Notes: generated by a model from the sequence alone, not told the origin. A stretch of DNA of 64,000 bases from Mesorhizobium loti R88b (GCF_013170845.1 NZ_CP033367.1:4093001-4157000), one strand, 5' to 3'; counted from the first letter of the stretch, positions 18,085 to 28,309 are shown. Program-made: numbers and translations.

Positions 18085-19842
18085 ATGAACATCTTCGCCG
18101 ATTTCACCGCGCGAGTCATAAAGGCTGTCGAAGCGCTTGGTCTGAAAGACAAGGACGGCGCTTCGCCCGACCTGTCGCGCATTGCCGTCGAACCGCCGCG
18201 TGACGCCAGCCATGGCGACCTCGCGACCAATGCGGCGATGGTGCTGGCCAAGCCCACCGGGCAGAATCCGCGTGTGCTGGCCGAGACCCTTGCGCAGGCG
18301 CTGCGCGCCGATGCTGATGTCACGGCCGCCGAAGTCGCCGGTCCCGGCTTCGTCAATCTCAGGCTCAAGGACGGCTTCTGGCATGCGCATCTGACCGCGC
18401 TGCTTGGGGAGGGCCGCAACTATGGCCGCTCGACGATCGGCGGCGGCCGGAAGACCAATGTCGAATATGTTTCCGCCAATCCGACGGGGCCGATGCATGT
18501 CGGCCATTGCCGGGGGGCTGTGGTTGGCGACGCGCTTGCCAATCTGATGGCGTTCGCCGGTTACGACGTGACCAAAGAGTATGTCATCAACGACGCCGGC
18601 TCGCAGATTGATGTGCTCGGGCGCTCGGCCTTCCTGCGCTATCGCGAAGCGCTGGGTGACGACATCGGCGAAATACCGCCCGGTCTCTATCCGGGCGATT
18701 ACCTGATGCCGGTCGGCCGGGCGCTGGTCGCCGAATTTGGCCGCAAGCTGCTGGAAATGCCCGATGACGAGGCGCTGGCCATCGTCAAGGACCGCACCAT
18801 CGACGCGATGATGGCGATGATCCGCGAGGATCTGGCGCTGCTCAATGTGCATCACGACGTGTTCTTCTCCGAGCGCACGCTGCATGCAGACAATGCCAAG
18901 AAGATCCGGTTGGCGATCAACGATTTGACGTTGAAGGGCCATATCTACAAGGGCAAGCTGCCGCCGCCCAAGGGCGAGAAGCCGGATGACTGGGAAGACC
19001 GCGAGCAGACGCTGTTCCGCTCGACCGCGGTCGGCGACGACATGGACCGGGCGCTGGTCAAGTCCGATGGTGCCTTCACCTATTTCGCCGCCGACGTGGC
19101 GTATCTGAAGGACAAGGTCGATCGCGGCTTCGTCGACCTGATCTATGTGCTTGGCGCCGACCATGGCGGCTACGTCAAGCGGCTGGAAGCGCTGGCGCGG
19201 GCAATTGCCGGCGACGAGGTCAAGCTCACCGTCCTGTTGTGCAATCTGGTCAAGCTGTTTCGCGATGGCGAGCCGGTCCGTATGTCGAAGCGGTCCGGCG
19301 ATTTCGTCACGTTGCGCGAAGTGGTGGAGGAGGTGGGTCGCGACGCGATCCGCTTCATGATGCTCTATCGCAAGAGCGATGCGCCACTGGACTTCGACTT
19401 TGCCAAGGTGACCGAGCAGTCCAAGGACAATCCGGTGTTTTATGTGCAGTACGCTTCGGCGCGCTGCCATTCTGTGTTCAGGCAGGCGAGCGAGCAGTTG
19501 GGCGAGGCGAATTTCGATCGCAGCGGTCTGGCGGCCGCAGTGGATTTGCTGACTGACGAGGGCGAGCTCGGCCTGATCCGCAAACTCGCCGAATATCCAC
19601 GCCTGATCGAGTCCGCCGCTCTTGCGCTGGAGCCGCATAGGCTGGCATTTTACCTCTATGATCTGGCTTCCAGTCTCCACGGACACTGGAACCGTGGCAC
19701 GGAAAATCCGGACTTACGTTTTGTTAAGGTTAACGATCGTAAATTGACGCATGCCAGACTAGGGCTGGTGCAGGCTGTTTCGGACGTTCTCACGTCCGGC
19801 CTGACGCTGATCGGAGCCGCTGCGCCCACCGAAATGCGTTAG
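18085..19842 (+). CDS. argS: Arginyl-tRNA synthetase
   Basis: A 585-residue class I synthetase. The N-terminal Add-1 domain is followed by the HIGH region ([19 protein letters not shown], near residue 130), the KMSKS-like [19 protein letters not shown] (near 400), and the helical anticodon-binding domain with [15 protein letters not shown] near the end. This dgt-argS-SPOR order is, from memory, common in Rhizobiales. Confidence 0.96.
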   Translation: MNIFADFTARVIKAVEALGLKDKDGASPDLSRIAVEPPRDASHGDLATNAAMVLAKPTGQNPRVLAETLAQALRADADVTAAEVAGPGFVNLRLKDGFWHAHLTALLGEGRNYGRSTIGGGRKTNVEYVSANPTGPMHVGHCRGAVVGDALANLMAFAGYDVTKEYVINDAGSQIDVLGRSAFLRYREALGDDIGEIPPGLYPGDYLMPVGRALVAEFGRKLLEMPDDEALAIVKDRTIDAMMAMIREDLALLNVHHDVFFSERTLHADNAKKIRLAINDLTLKGHIYKGKLPPPKGEKPDDWEDREQTLFRSTAVGDDMDRALVKSDGAFTYFAADVAYLKDKVDRGFVDLIYVLGADHGGYVKRLEALARAIAGDEVKLTVLLCNLVKLFRDGEPVRMSKRSGDFVTLREVVEEVGRDAIRFMMLYRKSDAPLDFDFAKVTEQSKDNPVFYVQYASARCHSVFRQASEQLGEANFDRSGLAAAVDLLTDEGELGLIRKLAEYPRLIESAALALEPHRLAFYLYDLASSLHGHWNRGTENPDLRFVKVNDRKLTHARLGLVQAVSDVLTSGLTLIGAAAPTEMR

Positions 19843-19945
19843 GTTTGACTAAAAAACCTGTCACCTTTTGCCCACATTGCGCTGGTATGGGCCAACCCTG
19901 CGCGACGTCCATGGCGTCCGAATGAGTGCGAGTTCGGGAACAATA

Positions 19946-22900
19946 ATGGCAGACAGAACCCAGCTGAGAATAGCCGACAACAACGACATCGCCGCCGATG
20001 ATCCGTTCGCGGAACTGACCAGGATCATGGGCTTCGACCCACGCCAGCCGGTCAAGCCGCAGTCGCCCGCTCAGCCGAAAGCCGACGAGTTGGCACAAGA
20101 GGGCGATTTCGACATCGACCTCGAAAAGGAAATGATGGGCGAGTTCGACGCTGGTGACAGCGCCGCCGCTCCGCTTGTCGAGGCTCATGAGCCGGCATTC
20201 GAAGCGGCCGCCACCGCATCGGACGACGATTTTGCCGTGTCGCTCGACGATGATTTTCATCGTCTGGACTTCACGGGTGCCGACGACCATGCGGTCGATG
20301 CCCGCCATGTGAGCCCTGATGCGGTCGAAACCGCGCCAGTCGTCGAACCTGCCTTCGACGTCGATTTCGACAATGCCGTCGCCAGTTCGCTCGAAGACGT
20401 GTCGCCCTTCGAGGAGGATCTGCCGATGGAGGACGAGCTAGCCGCGTCGCTCGATCACGATTTCCACATCGAGGTCGAGGCCGAAGAGTCCCAGCAGGCC
20501 GCTGCCGAAGTGCCGGTGGCTGCCGCCTCCGATCATGAATTCGACGACGCGGTCGCGATTTCGCTCGAAGACGAGCTGATGCTTGACGACCATTCACTTG
20601 ACCACCACTCAGCGGATCAGCGCCATGCGGCGGCGACCGCGGTCGACTATCCGGAGCCGGCCGCCACGCATGAGGCCCAGGCGATTTCCGACGAGGATTT
20701 CGCGGGTCACTTCGACGACGCCCTGGCGGATGTCGATATGGATTTCGACGTTCAGGCGGACGAGCCGGTGGCCGTTGACGGGGCGCAAGCGCACGAAGTG
20801 TTCGCCGATGCCGTGGACGCGAGGGGCGCGATTTCAGAGCCTGAAGCCGTGTCGGATGACGCTTTCGATCTGGACCTCGACGACGCGTTCGCCGAGGAGC
20901 CGGCGGCCGAAATTGCTGCCGCCTCGGTCCAGCCGGTGGCACCAGCAGCTCCAGCAGCCATCATGGCCGAGCCGGTGCGGGCGCCCGTGGCGAACGAGCG
21001 GAGCCTCGAGGACGAGTTGAATGCACTTCTGGGCGCCATGACCGCGCGCACGCTGCCGTCGGCCAAGGAGCCTGTCGCTGCTCAGCCAGTCATGGTTCAA
21101 TCCGTTATGTCTCAGCCGGCTGCTGCTCCTGTCCAGGCGCCTGTCGCCGTGCCTGCAAGGGCTGCCGAGGAACCTGCCGATCTTGTTGGCGATCTCGACT
21201 GGGATCTCGATGAGCATGCGCCCGGGGATCTGCATGCCTCCAGCGCCGCTCACACCGATGCCGATCTCGACAATCTGCTGCTCGATGAGCTCCAGGGCCA
21301 TGATCTTGGCGCCGATACCGCTGATGTCGATTTCGACAATGACGCATTCGATGCGGCCTTGGCCAGGAGCCTCGATCCGCACGACACGGCAGCCTCCCGG
21401 CAGGACCAGGCTGATTCCCTTGACTGGTTGGCCGAACGCTCCGCGCCGACGGAGCCGACCCGTTCGTGGAGCCGCGTGACGCCGGTTCCCCAGCAGCCGG
21501 CATTTGCCGCGCAGCCGGCCGCTTCGATGGCAGCCAGCACCGTCGCGTCGGCAATGGCTCCATCTGTGGCTGTGGTGCCGCCCTACCGTGCGCCCGAGCC
21601 GGTTGCTGCTGCCCCCTATGCAGCCCCCGTATCCGCACCGCAGCCGCGACAGTCCTCGCGCTACGAAGAGATGCCCGATGTCGAGACAGTCGATGTGCCG
21701 GAGCGTGTCGTGGCGCTGGCGGACGATCTCGACATTCCCGAGCTGCATTTCGAGGAAGATGAGCCAGCCGCATCAGGCTATGACGATCTCGACGCCGAAT
21801 TCGCCAGCCTGCTGACTGAAATGAATTCGGTGGAAGTCGCTCCTGCTGCTCCCGCGAGCAGTGCTGCTTATGCCGATGACTCCTACAATGCCGGATTCAA
21901 TCCGGGATATGCGGCGGTCAATCAGGGGTATGACGCGGTCAATCCGGGCTATGAGACACAGGCATATGAAGCGCCCAAACCGGGTTATGACGGGGTCAAA
22001 CCGGCCTATCAGCCGGAAGCGCGGACCTATGCGGCACGACCGGCGGAAATGCCGGCTCGTGCTGCCGCGAACACAGGCTATGCCGATGCCTCCGACGGCT
22101 TCGATCTCGACAATCTGCCCGGCAGTCAGCCGGTCTCGCAGGCGGATGATTTTACTGTCGACGAGCTCGACTATGATCCCGAACTGGACGAGGCGATGTC
22201 CGTTCCGGGGCTCGGCGAACGCGAGGCGGCCAAGCCCGCGCGCCGGCGCGGCCTGTTGCTGGCCGGGATTGTCGGCGCTGTGGTGGTTGCCGGTGGCCTC
22301 GGTGCCTTCGCGCTGTCCTTCGGCGGCAAGCATGGCAGCGAAGCTCCTGTCATCGTCAAGGCCGACAATTCGCCGATCAAGGTCAAGCCGGAAAATCCGG
22401 GCGGCACCGTGGTGCCGAACCAGGACAACAAGGTCTATGACGCGGTGATCAAGGGCGCCAAGCCCGCCGAGCCGGTCCAGCAAAAACTGGTCACCAGCAC
22501 CGAACAGCCGGTGGATGTGCAGGCCAAGGATCCGGCCCGCGCCATCGATCTTTCCGCGGATCAGAGCGCTGCCGCCGGCGGAACGGATGACGGCAATGCC
22601 GTGTCGACCGCGGGCGCCGCGCCCGCCGACAATGCGGCACCCGCGCCGAAATCCGAGGATCGCATCGCGCAAGTGCTGCAAGATACCGACAAGGGCAACA
22701 GCACCGATGTTGTCGCCGTCGCGCCACGCAAGGTGAGGACGATGGTGGTGAAGTCGGATGGTTCGCTGGTGCCACGCGAGGATCCCGCACCCGCCGCACC
22801 GCAGGCGTCTGCCGCTGAACCGACCGATCCGGCGCCTCAGCATGTCGCCCCGGCGCAGGCCGATGCCGACCAGACCGGCACAGTGCCGACCGCTGCCGCC

Positions 22901-23341
22901 CAGTCGGATGACGAGCCAGCCCTCAAGCCGGCAGCCAAGCCCGCTGCTGCGCCCAAAGCCACCGCCAAGGCACAATCCGCTAACACGCCCGCCAAGGTTG
23001 CGGTCGCGCCGCAACGCCCGTCCGACCAGCCGGTCGATGTCGTCGGCGAGGTCAAGCCCGATCAGGTGGCTTCGATCGATCCGGCCGCGGCCGGTGGCGG
23101 TTCGTGGTCGATGCAGGTTGCGTCGCAGCCGACGATCGAAAGCGCGCAATCGAGCTACCAGGATCTGCAGCGCCGCTATGGCAGCGTGCTTGCTGGCCGC
23201 ACCGCCAACATCGTCAAGGCCGAGATCGCCGGCAAGGGCACGTTCTACCGCGTCCGTGTCGTGGCCCAGTCGCGCAACGATGCCATCAATCTGTGCACCA
23301 GCTACAAGGCTGCCGGCGGTAACTGCTTCGTCTCGCGCTAA
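19946..23341 (+). CDS. Large acidic SPOR-domain protein with one transmembrane segment
   Basis: A 1131-residue protein. The long N-terminal region (about 1-760) is very acidic and low in complexity, with many repeats of D-F-D-x-A-x-A-x-S-L-E-D-E. A Tyr/Pro stretch near residues 640-690 repeats NPGYxAVN/KPGYDGVK. One membrane helix follows a basic RRR anchor (LLLAGIVGAVVVAGGLGAFALSF, near 770), then an Ala/Pro-rich periplasmic linker, and the last 75 residues form a SPOR domain (SWSMQVASQPTIESAQSSYQDL to CFVSR). SPOR domains bind denuded septal peptidoglycan, so a division role is likely. The start at 19946 was chosen over 19922 and a TTG at 19868. Confidence 0.85.
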   Translation: MADRTQLRIADNNDIAADDPFAELTRIMGFDPRQPVKPQSPAQPKADELAQEGDFDIDLEKEMMGEFDAGDSAAAPLVEAHEPAFEAAATASDDDFAVSLDDDFHRLDFTGADDHAVDARHVSPDAVETAPVVEPAFDVDFDNAVASSLEDVSPFEEDLPMEDELAASLDHDFHIEVEAEESQQAAAEVPVAAASDHEFDDAVAISLEDELMLDDHSLDHHSADQRHAAATAVDYPEPAATHEAQAISDEDFAGHFDDALADVDMDFDVQADEPVAVDGAQAHEVFADAVDARGAISEPEAVSDDAFDLDLDDAFAEEPAAEIAAASVQPVAPAAPAAIMAEPVRAPVANERSLEDELNALLGAMTARTLPSAKEPVAAQPVMVQSVMSQPAAAPVQAPVAVPARAAEEPADLVGDLDWDLDEHAPGDLHASSAAHTDADLDNLLLDELQGHDLGADTADVDFDNDAFDAALARSLDPHDTAASRQDQADSLDWLAERSAPTEPTRSWSRVTPVPQQPAFAAQPAASMAASTVASAMAPSVAVVPPYRAPEPVAAAPYAAPVSAPQPRQSSRYEEMPDVETVDVPERVVALADDLDIPELHFEEDEPAASGYDDLDAEFASLLTEMNSVEVAPAAPASSAAYADDSYNAGFNPGYAAVNQGYDAVNPGYETQAYEAPKPGYDGVKPAYQPEARTYAARPAEMPARAAANTGYADASDGFDLDNLPGSQPVSQADDFTVDELDYDPELDEAMSVPGLGEREAAKPARRRGLLLAGIVGAVVVAGGLGAFALSFGGKHGSEAPVIVKADNSPIKVKPENPGGTVVPNQDNKVYDAVIKGAKPAEPVQQKLVTSTEQPVDVQAKDPARAIDLSADQSAAAGGTDDGNAVSTAGAAPADNAAPAPKSEDRIAQVLQDTDKGNSTDVVAVAPRKVRTMVVKSDGSLVPREDPAPAAPQASAAEPTDPAPQHVAPAQADADQTGTVPTAAAQSDDEPALKPAAKPAAAPKATAKAQSANTPAKVAVAPQRPSDQPVDVVGEVKPDQVASIDPAAAGGGSWSMQVASQPTIESAQSSYQDLQRRYGSVLAGRTANIVKAEIAGKGTFYRVRVVAQSRNDAINLCTSYKAAGGNCFVSR

Positions 23342-23358
23342 ACGCCGATCAACCAATC

Positions 23359-23392
23359 AAGCCGGCGCGGCCCAAGGCCGCGCCGGCTTTTT
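23359..23392 (+). terminator. Rho-independent terminator after SPOR-domain gene
   Basis: A very stable 14-bp stem (AAGCCGGCGCGGCC, loop CAA, then its complement) runs into TTTTT. It begins 18 bp after the stop codon. Confidence 0.93.
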
Positions 23393-23451
23393 CATGTGCC
23401 CAGCGTTTTTCATGTGCCCAGCGTTTTCATGTGCCGGGTGTTTTTCATGTG
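23388..23451 (+). repeat. Short tandem repeat, about 18 bp x 3.6
   Basis: The unit TTTTTCATGTGCCCAGCG is repeated with small changes: two full copies, one with four T and CCGGGTG, then a partial copy. It starts inside the terminator T-run, as if the terminator tail had been amplified by slippage. Confidence 0.8.
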
Positions 23452-23526
23452 GAAGCACTTCTGGCGTTGGATCGTCTGCGACCCGAGACGATTCCCTTTG
23501 ATCGCGCGAAGCCCTAGACTCCTGAT

Positions 23527-24546
23527 ATGACCGAATCAAAATCCATGATCCTCGGCTGTGCCGGGAAATCGCTCACCCGCGAAGAAATCAATTTCTATCG
23601 CAATGAATGCCCATGGGCGTTCATCCTGTTTGCCCGCAACATCAGCGAGACCGAGCAGATCCGCGATCTGGTCGCCGAGATGCGTGACTGTATCGGGCGT
23701 CCGGACGCTCTCGTCTTCATCGACCAGGAAGGCGGCAGGGTGCAACGCCTGCGGCCGCCCCTGGCGCCAAACTATCCGGCGGGCGGGGCGCTTGGCGCGC
23801 TGTGGCGCGACGATCATGACGCCGGCGCCCGTGCCGCATGGCTGATGGCGCGGCTGCACGCCTTCGACCTCTTACGCTACGGTATCACGGCGGATTGCCT
23901 GCCGGTGCTCGACGTGCCGATCGAAGGTGCCAGCGACGTCATCGGCGCGCGCGCCTATGGCAAGGAGCCGAGACCCGTGATCGAACTCGGCCGTGCGGCG
24001 GCCGAGGGGCTGATGGCGGGCGGCGTGCTGCCTGTGATGAAGCACATTCCCGGCCACGGCAGGGCTTTTGCCGACACGCATTTCGAGCTGCCGGTGGTCA
24101 ACGCCTCGCTGAGCGATCTGCAGCGGCACGATTTTGCCCCGTTCCGCGAGCTCAACCATCTGCCGATGGCCATGACGGCGCATGTCGTCTATAGCGCCAT
24201 CGACCCCAACAACCCGGCGACCACCTCCGGCAAGGTCATCGATGAGATCATCCGTCGCGAGATCGGGTTCGATGGGCTGTTGATGAGCGACGACACCTCG
24301 ATGAAGGCACTTTCTGGGGATTTCCCGACAAAGGCGGCCTCGATCCTTGCGGCGGGGTGCGATCTGGTCCTTCACTGCAATGGCGTTTTCGAGGAGATGG
24401 CGGGCATTGCGTCGCGCACCAAGGGGCTTGAAGGCAAGTCACTGGAGCGCGCAAAGCGGGCACTGACCTATATAAAGAAACATGATGCGGTTGAAGAAAC
24501 CGAGATACGCGCTGAATTTGCCACCTATTTCGATGCGGTGGCCTAA
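23527..24546 (+). CDS. nagZ: Beta-N-acetylhexosaminidase (glycoside hydrolase family 3)
   Basis: A 339-residue cytosolic GH3 enzyme that removes N-acetylglucosamine from anhydromuropeptides during cell-wall recycling. Diagnostic motifs are FIDQEGGRVQRL (near residue 72), KHIPGHGRAFADTHFELP (near 175, containing the NagZ His/Asp pair) and GLLMSDDTSMKAL (near 255, nucleophile Asp). Downstream is scpA after 20 bp. The SPOR gene, nagZ and scpAB together form a cell-wall and chromosome group. Confidence 0.94.
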   Translation: MTESKSMILGCAGKSLTREEINFYRNECPWAFILFARNISETEQIRDLVAEMRDCIGRPDALVFIDQEGGRVQRLRPPLAPNYPAGGALGALWRDDHDAGARAAWLMARLHAFDLLRYGITADCLPVLDVPIEGASDVIGARAYGKEPRPVIELGRAAAEGLMAGGVLPVMKHIPGHGRAFADTHFELPVVNASLSDLQRHDFAPFRELNHLPMAMTAHVVYSAIDPNNPATTSGKVIDEIIRREIGFDGLLMSDDTSMKALSGDFPTKAASILAAGCDLVLHCNGVFEEMAGIASRTKGLEGKSLERAKRALTYIKKHDAVEETEIRAEFATYFDAVA

Positions 24547-24566
24547 CCAGAGGAAGTAACAGGGCT

Positions 24567-25409
24567 GTGGCGGAAACATTGGAAAGCAAGGCCGCGAAGG
24601 CCGCACCGATGGACCGTCTGTGGGCCGAGAATGACGATTCACGCGTCACCGGCGATCCGTCGCTGGTCGTCGACGTGGCTGGCTTCGAAGGCCCGCTCGA
24701 TCTTCTCCTGCATCTTGCCCGCACCCAGAAGGTCGATCTGGCGCGCATTTCGATCCTGGCGCTGGTCGAGCAGTATTTGACCTTTGTCGAGACGGCGAGG
24801 GCGCTCAGGCTCGAACTCGCCGCCGACTATCTGGTGATGGCGGCGTGGCTGGCCTTCCTCAAGTCGAAGCTCCTGATCCCCAAGCAACCGGGCGAAGAGG
24901 GCGAAAGCGGCGAGGAACTGGCGGCGGTGCTGCAGTTCCGGCTGAAGCGGCTGGAAGCGATGCGCGATGCATCGGCGCGGCTGGTCAACCGCAACCGGCT
25001 CGGCCGCGACGTGTTCGCGCGTGGCATGCCCGAAATGGTCATCATCGAGAAGCGCAACGCGTATTCGGCGTCGCTCTACGATTTGCTGACCGCCTATGCC
25101 CAGCAGCGGCAGAAGCAGGCGATCAACAATGTGACGATCGCCAGGCGCGGTGTCTGGTCGCTGAAGGACGCGCGCGACATCCTGACCCGGCTGGTCGGGG
25201 CCGTAAGCGACTGGACGACGCTGGAAAGCTTCCTGATCGTCTACATGACCAGCCCCGAGGAAAGGCGCACGGCTATCGCCAGTTCCTTCGCGGCAACGTT
25301 GGAACTGGTGCGCGACGGCACGATGGACGTGCGGCAGGATCAGACGTTTGCGCCGATCTATCTGCGCGGCCGCACGCAGGCAATCAAGGCAGTCGAGGTG
25401 GCATCATGA
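24567..25409 (+). CDS. scpA: Segregation and condensation protein A
   Basis: A 280-residue kleisin subunit of the SMC-ScpAB condensin. Family segments include FEGPLDLLLHLARTQKVDLARISILALVEQYL (near residue 36) and LAADYLVMAAWLAFLKSKLLIP (near 85), which bind SMC and ScpB, and a C-terminal winged helix. The start is GTG at 24567; an internal ATG at 24609 is possible. Its stop overlaps the start of scpB in ATGA. Confidence 0.93.
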   Translation: MAETLESKAAKAAPMDRLWAENDDSRVTGDPSLVVDVAGFEGPLDLLLHLARTQKVDLARISILALVEQYLTFVETARALRLELAADYLVMAAWLAFLKSKLLIPKQPGEEGESGEELAAVLQFRLKRLEAMRDASARLVNRNRLGRDVFARGMPEMVIIEKRNAYSASLYDLLTAYAQQRQKQAINNVTIARRGVWSLKDARDILTRLVGAVSDWTTLESFLIVYMTSPEERRTAIASSFAATLELVRDGTMDVRQDQTFAPIYLRGRTQAIKAVEVAS

Positions 25410-26170
25410 GCGAACGCGCCAACGCGTCCGTGATCCCGTTCAAGGTCGAGGATGAGCCGGATCGGGAGCTGTTTTCCGAGGAGGCGGCAGAGCAGGTGCA
25501 GAACCCTGGTGAGCGGCTGCACATGGCCGAAGCCGTGCGCATGGCCGAGGCTATCGTGTTCGCCAGTGCTGAGCCCGTGAGCGAAAAGCAACTTGCGGCC
25601 CGGTTGCCCGATGGCATCAACATCGCGGCGGCGATGGCTGATCTGCAGCAGATCTATGCGCGGCGCGGCGTCAATCTTGTGCGCGTCGGCGATGCCTGGG
25701 CGTTCCGCACAGCCGGTGATCTCGCCTTCCTGATGAGCCGTGACACGGTGCAGCAGCGCAAGCTGTCGCGGGCGGCCCTCGAAGTGCTGGCGATCATCGC
25801 CTATCACCAGCCGGTGACGCGCGCCGAGATCGAGGATATCAGAGGCGTCGAGACCTCGAAGGGCACGCTGGACACGCTGCTTGAGACCGAATGGGTGCGC
25901 ATGCGCGGCCGCCGCAAAACGCCCGGCCGTCCCGTCACCTACGGCACCACCGAGACCTTCCTCGACCATTTTGCGCTCGAGGAAATCCGTGATCTCCCCG
26001 GGATGGAGGAGCTGAAGGGCGCGGGCCTGCTTTCGGGCCGCATGCCGTCGAATTTCTCCATTCCGCAGCCGCCGGCCGACCCGGACGCATTGACCGACGA
26101 CGAGGATCCGCTGACAGACATCGATCTGGAGGAACTCGGCCTGCTGACGCCGCGCGTCACGGAAGATTGA
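25406..26170 (+). CDS. scpB: Segregation and condensation protein B
   Basis: A 254-residue partner of ScpA. Two winged-helix regions are seen: AEAIVFASAEPVSEKQLAARLPDG (near residue 48) and LSRAALEVLAIIAYHQPVTRAEIEDIRGVETSKGTLDTLLE (near 125), followed by GRPVTYGTTETFLDHFALEEIRDLPGMEEL, which is highly conserved. An acidic tail follows. It is translationally coupled to scpA by a 4-bp overlap. Confidence 0.93.
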   Translation: MSERANASVIPFKVEDEPDRELFSEEAAEQVQNPGERLHMAEAVRMAEAIVFASAEPVSEKQLAARLPDGINIAAAMADLQQIYARRGVNLVRVGDAWAFRTAGDLAFLMSRDTVQQRKLSRAALEVLAIIAYHQPVTRAEIEDIRGVETSKGTLDTLLETEWVRMRGRRKTPGRPVTYGTTETFLDHFALEEIRDLPGMEELKGAGLLSGRMPSNFSIPQPPADPDALTDDEDPLTDIDLEELGLLTPRVTED

Positions 26171-26351
26171 CCCGTCGGCCTCTGTCCAAGAGCGCCGATA
26201 GGTCGTAGATGCGCCGATTGGTAGCGGGCCAGCGAGTCGAAAAAGCGTGACATCCGTCACCCTTTCAGAAACTCTGTCGCTGTTGTGTTTGAATCCCAAC
26301 GCGAAAACGCATAGATCATCGCCAGGGAAAACATTCGAGAGAGATTTTGCT

Positions 26352-26573
26352 ATGGGTTCATTTTCGATTTGGCACTGGATGATCGTGCTGGTGATCGTGC
26401 TGCTGGTGTTCGGCCGCGGCAAGATTCCGGAGCTGATGGGCGACATGGCCAAGGGCATCAAGAGCTTCAAGAAGGGCATGGCGGACGACGACGTCGCCGA
26501 GGACAAGCGCACCGTCGAACACCGTGCCGACGAGACCGTTTCGGCCGTGAAGGAAAAAGCCAGCAAGAGCTGA
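26352..26573 (+). CDS. tatA: Sec-independent translocase protein TatA
   Basis: A 73-residue pore-forming Tat subunit. It has an N-terminal membrane helix ([16 protein letters not shown]), the [23 protein letters not shown] hinge and amphipathic helix with the conserved F-G pair, and a charged tail. The ATG at 26352 was chosen because it starts the helix at residue 3. It is the first gene of tatABC. Confidence 0.95.
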   Translation: MGSFSIWHWMIVLVIVLLVFGRGKIPELMGDMAKGIKSFKKGMADDDVAEDKRTVEHRADETVSAVKEKASKS

Positions 26574-26605
26574 GCTAAAAAAAGTTCTAGTCGGAACAGA
26601 TTGCC

Positions 26606-27430
26606 ATGTTTGAAGTCGGCTGGACCGAAATGCTGGTGATTGCGATCGTCATGATCGTGGTCGTCGGGCCGAAGGATTTGCCCAATATGCTGCGTACCTT
26701 CGGCCGCACGACGGCGAAGCTGCGCGCCATGGCGGCCGATTTCCAGAAACAGTTCAACGAAGCGCTGAAGGAAGCCGAGCTCGACGACGTCAAGAAGTCG
26801 GTCGACGAGCTCAGGGGCCTCAGCCCGGTTGCCGAGATCAAGAAGCAGCTTGATCCGTTCCAGCAGGCGGCGGCCGATGTACGTGCCGGCGTCGACGCTG
26901 CGATGAAGCCGAAGCCGGCCGCCGATCCATCGGCGCCCGCTGCTTCGACGCCACAGGCGGCTGAGCCGTTGAAGAACGGCGCGACGGAAATGCCTGGTGT
27001 CAGCGGGCCACAAACCGCGCCCGCAACGCCCATATTCCCGGCGATGACGGATGAATCGGTGGTGACGGCATCCAAAGAACCTGCCGTGGCGCCAAAGGCG
27101 GCCAAGAAAGCTGCCAAGACGGCTCCGGCGGCAAAGGCACCGCCCAAGGCTGCGACTTCCACGAAGACGGCGACGGCAGAAGCCGCACCGCTGGCGAAGG
27201 CAAAAGCCGCACCTGTGGTGACGGCGAAAACCGCACCCGTGGTGAAGGCCAAAGCTGCGCCCGCGTCCAAGGCGTCGACAAAGGCCGTGGCAGCGGCAAA
27301 GCCTGAAACCGCCGCTGTGACGAAGCCCGCGCCCAAGACAGCTGCTCCAAAGACCGTGGCGAAAGCCGAGCCGAAACCTGCGCCCGCGAAGAAGCCGGCG
27401 TCCAAGAAGACGGCTGGAGCCGCCAAGTGA
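26606..27430 (+). CDS. tatB: Sec-independent translocase protein TatB
   Basis: A 274-residue Tat receptor component. The start MFEVGWTEMLVIAIVMIVVVGPKDLPNMLRTFGR is typical of TatB (Glu in the membrane helix and the VGPK turn). The C-terminal half is an unusually long Ala/Lys/Pro-rich tail (about residues 150-274) with repeats like AKAAPVVTAKTAPVVKAKAAP. This is longer than in E. coli TatB (about 170 residues). The stop overlaps the GTG start of tatC. Confidence 0.94.
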   Translation: MFEVGWTEMLVIAIVMIVVVGPKDLPNMLRTFGRTTAKLRAMAADFQKQFNEALKEAELDDVKKSVDELRGLSPVAEIKKQLDPFQQAAADVRAGVDAAMKPKPAADPSAPAASTPQAAEPLKNGATEMPGVSGPQTAPATPIFPAMTDESVVTASKEPAVAPKAAKKAAKTAPAAKAPPKAATSTKTATAEAAPLAKAKAAPVVTAKTAPVVKAKAAPASKASTKAVAAAKPETAAVTKPAPKTAAPKTVAKAEPKPAPAKKPASKKTAGAAK

Positions 27431-28302
27431 GCGTTTCGGACAAGGAAAAGGACGAGATCGAAAAATCGTCCGCTCCGCTAATGGAGCATCTGATCGAGCT
27501 GCGCAGGCGGTTGATCTGGTCGCTGGGCGGCTTCTTCGTCGCCTTCCTGGTTTGCTTCTTCTTCGCCAAGCGGCTGTTCAACCTTCTGGTCGTTCCGTTC
27601 AAATGGGCGACGAAATGGGCGGGGCTTGATCCGCACAAGGTCGAACTGATCTACACCGCGCCGCAGGAATTCTTCTTCACGCAGGTCAAGCTCGCCATGT
27701 TCGGCGGCATGGTCATCGCCTTTCCGCTGATTGCCACGCAGATCTACAAGTTCATCGCGCCCGGGCTCTACAAGAACGAGCGCAACGCTTTCCTGCCGTT
27801 CCTGATCGCGTCGCCGGTCCTGTTCCTGATGGGCGCCTCGCTGGTCTATTTCTTCTTCACGCCAATGGTGATGTGGTTCTTCCTCGCCATGCAGCAGGTC
27901 GGCACCGACGACCAGGTGCAGATTTCGCTGCTGCCGAAGGTGTCGGAGTATCTCAGCCTGATCATGACGCTGATCTTCTCCTTCGGTCTGGTGTTCCAGC
28001 TGCCGGTGGTGACCAGCCTGATGACGCGCGTCGGCATGCTGTCGTCCAAGGCGCTGGCCGAGAAGCGCAAATGGGCGATCGTCATAGCCTTCATCGTTGC
28101 GGCCGTGCTGACACCGCCGGATCCGATGAGCCAGATCGGCCTGGCCATTCCGACCATCCTTCTCTACGAGGTCTCGATCTGGGCCGCGCGCTGGATCGAG
28201 CGGGATCAGGAAAAGCAGCGGGTGGCGCGCGAGAAGGAAGAGGCCGGGGAGACCGTGGCGGATAAGACGCCCGACGAGCCACCGCCGCCGGCTGCTTCGT
28301 AA
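27427..28302 (+). CDS. tatC: Sec-independent translocase protein TatC
   Basis: A 291-residue polytopic inner-membrane protein with about six helices that binds twin-arginine signal peptides. The N-terminus APLMEHLIELRRRLIWSLGGF carries the conserved EHL-ELR-R motif, and FFTQVKLAMFGGMVIAFPLIATQIYKFIAPGLYKNER contains the conserved F-T-P/K-F-P-GL segment. The start is GTG in a 4-bp overlap with tatB. Confidence 0.95.
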   Translation: MSVSDKEKDEIEKSSAPLMEHLIELRRRLIWSLGGFFVAFLVCFFFAKRLFNLLVVPFKWATKWAGLDPHKVELIYTAPQEFFFTQVKLAMFGGMVIAFPLIATQIYKFIAPGLYKNERNAFLPFLIASPVLFLMGASLVYFFFTPMVMWFFLAMQQVGTDDQVQISLLPKVSEYLSLIMTLIFSFGLVFQLPVVTSLMTRVGMLSSKALAEKRKWAIVIAFIVAAVLTPPDPMSQIGLAIPTILLYEVSIWAARWIERDQEKQRVAREKEEAGETVADKTPDEPPPPAAS

Positions 28303-28309
28303 AGGCAAC

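Noticed and set aside
18019..19686. 555-codon minus-strand frame opposite argS
   Set aside because: It is an antisense shadow; the plus-strand product is a complete ArgS.
21773..23356. 527-codon minus-strand frame opposite the SPOR gene
   Set aside because: Its Arg/Gly/Ile-rich composition is an artefact of the acidic, Ala-rich codons on the other strand. The SPOR domain and membrane helix fix the true strand.
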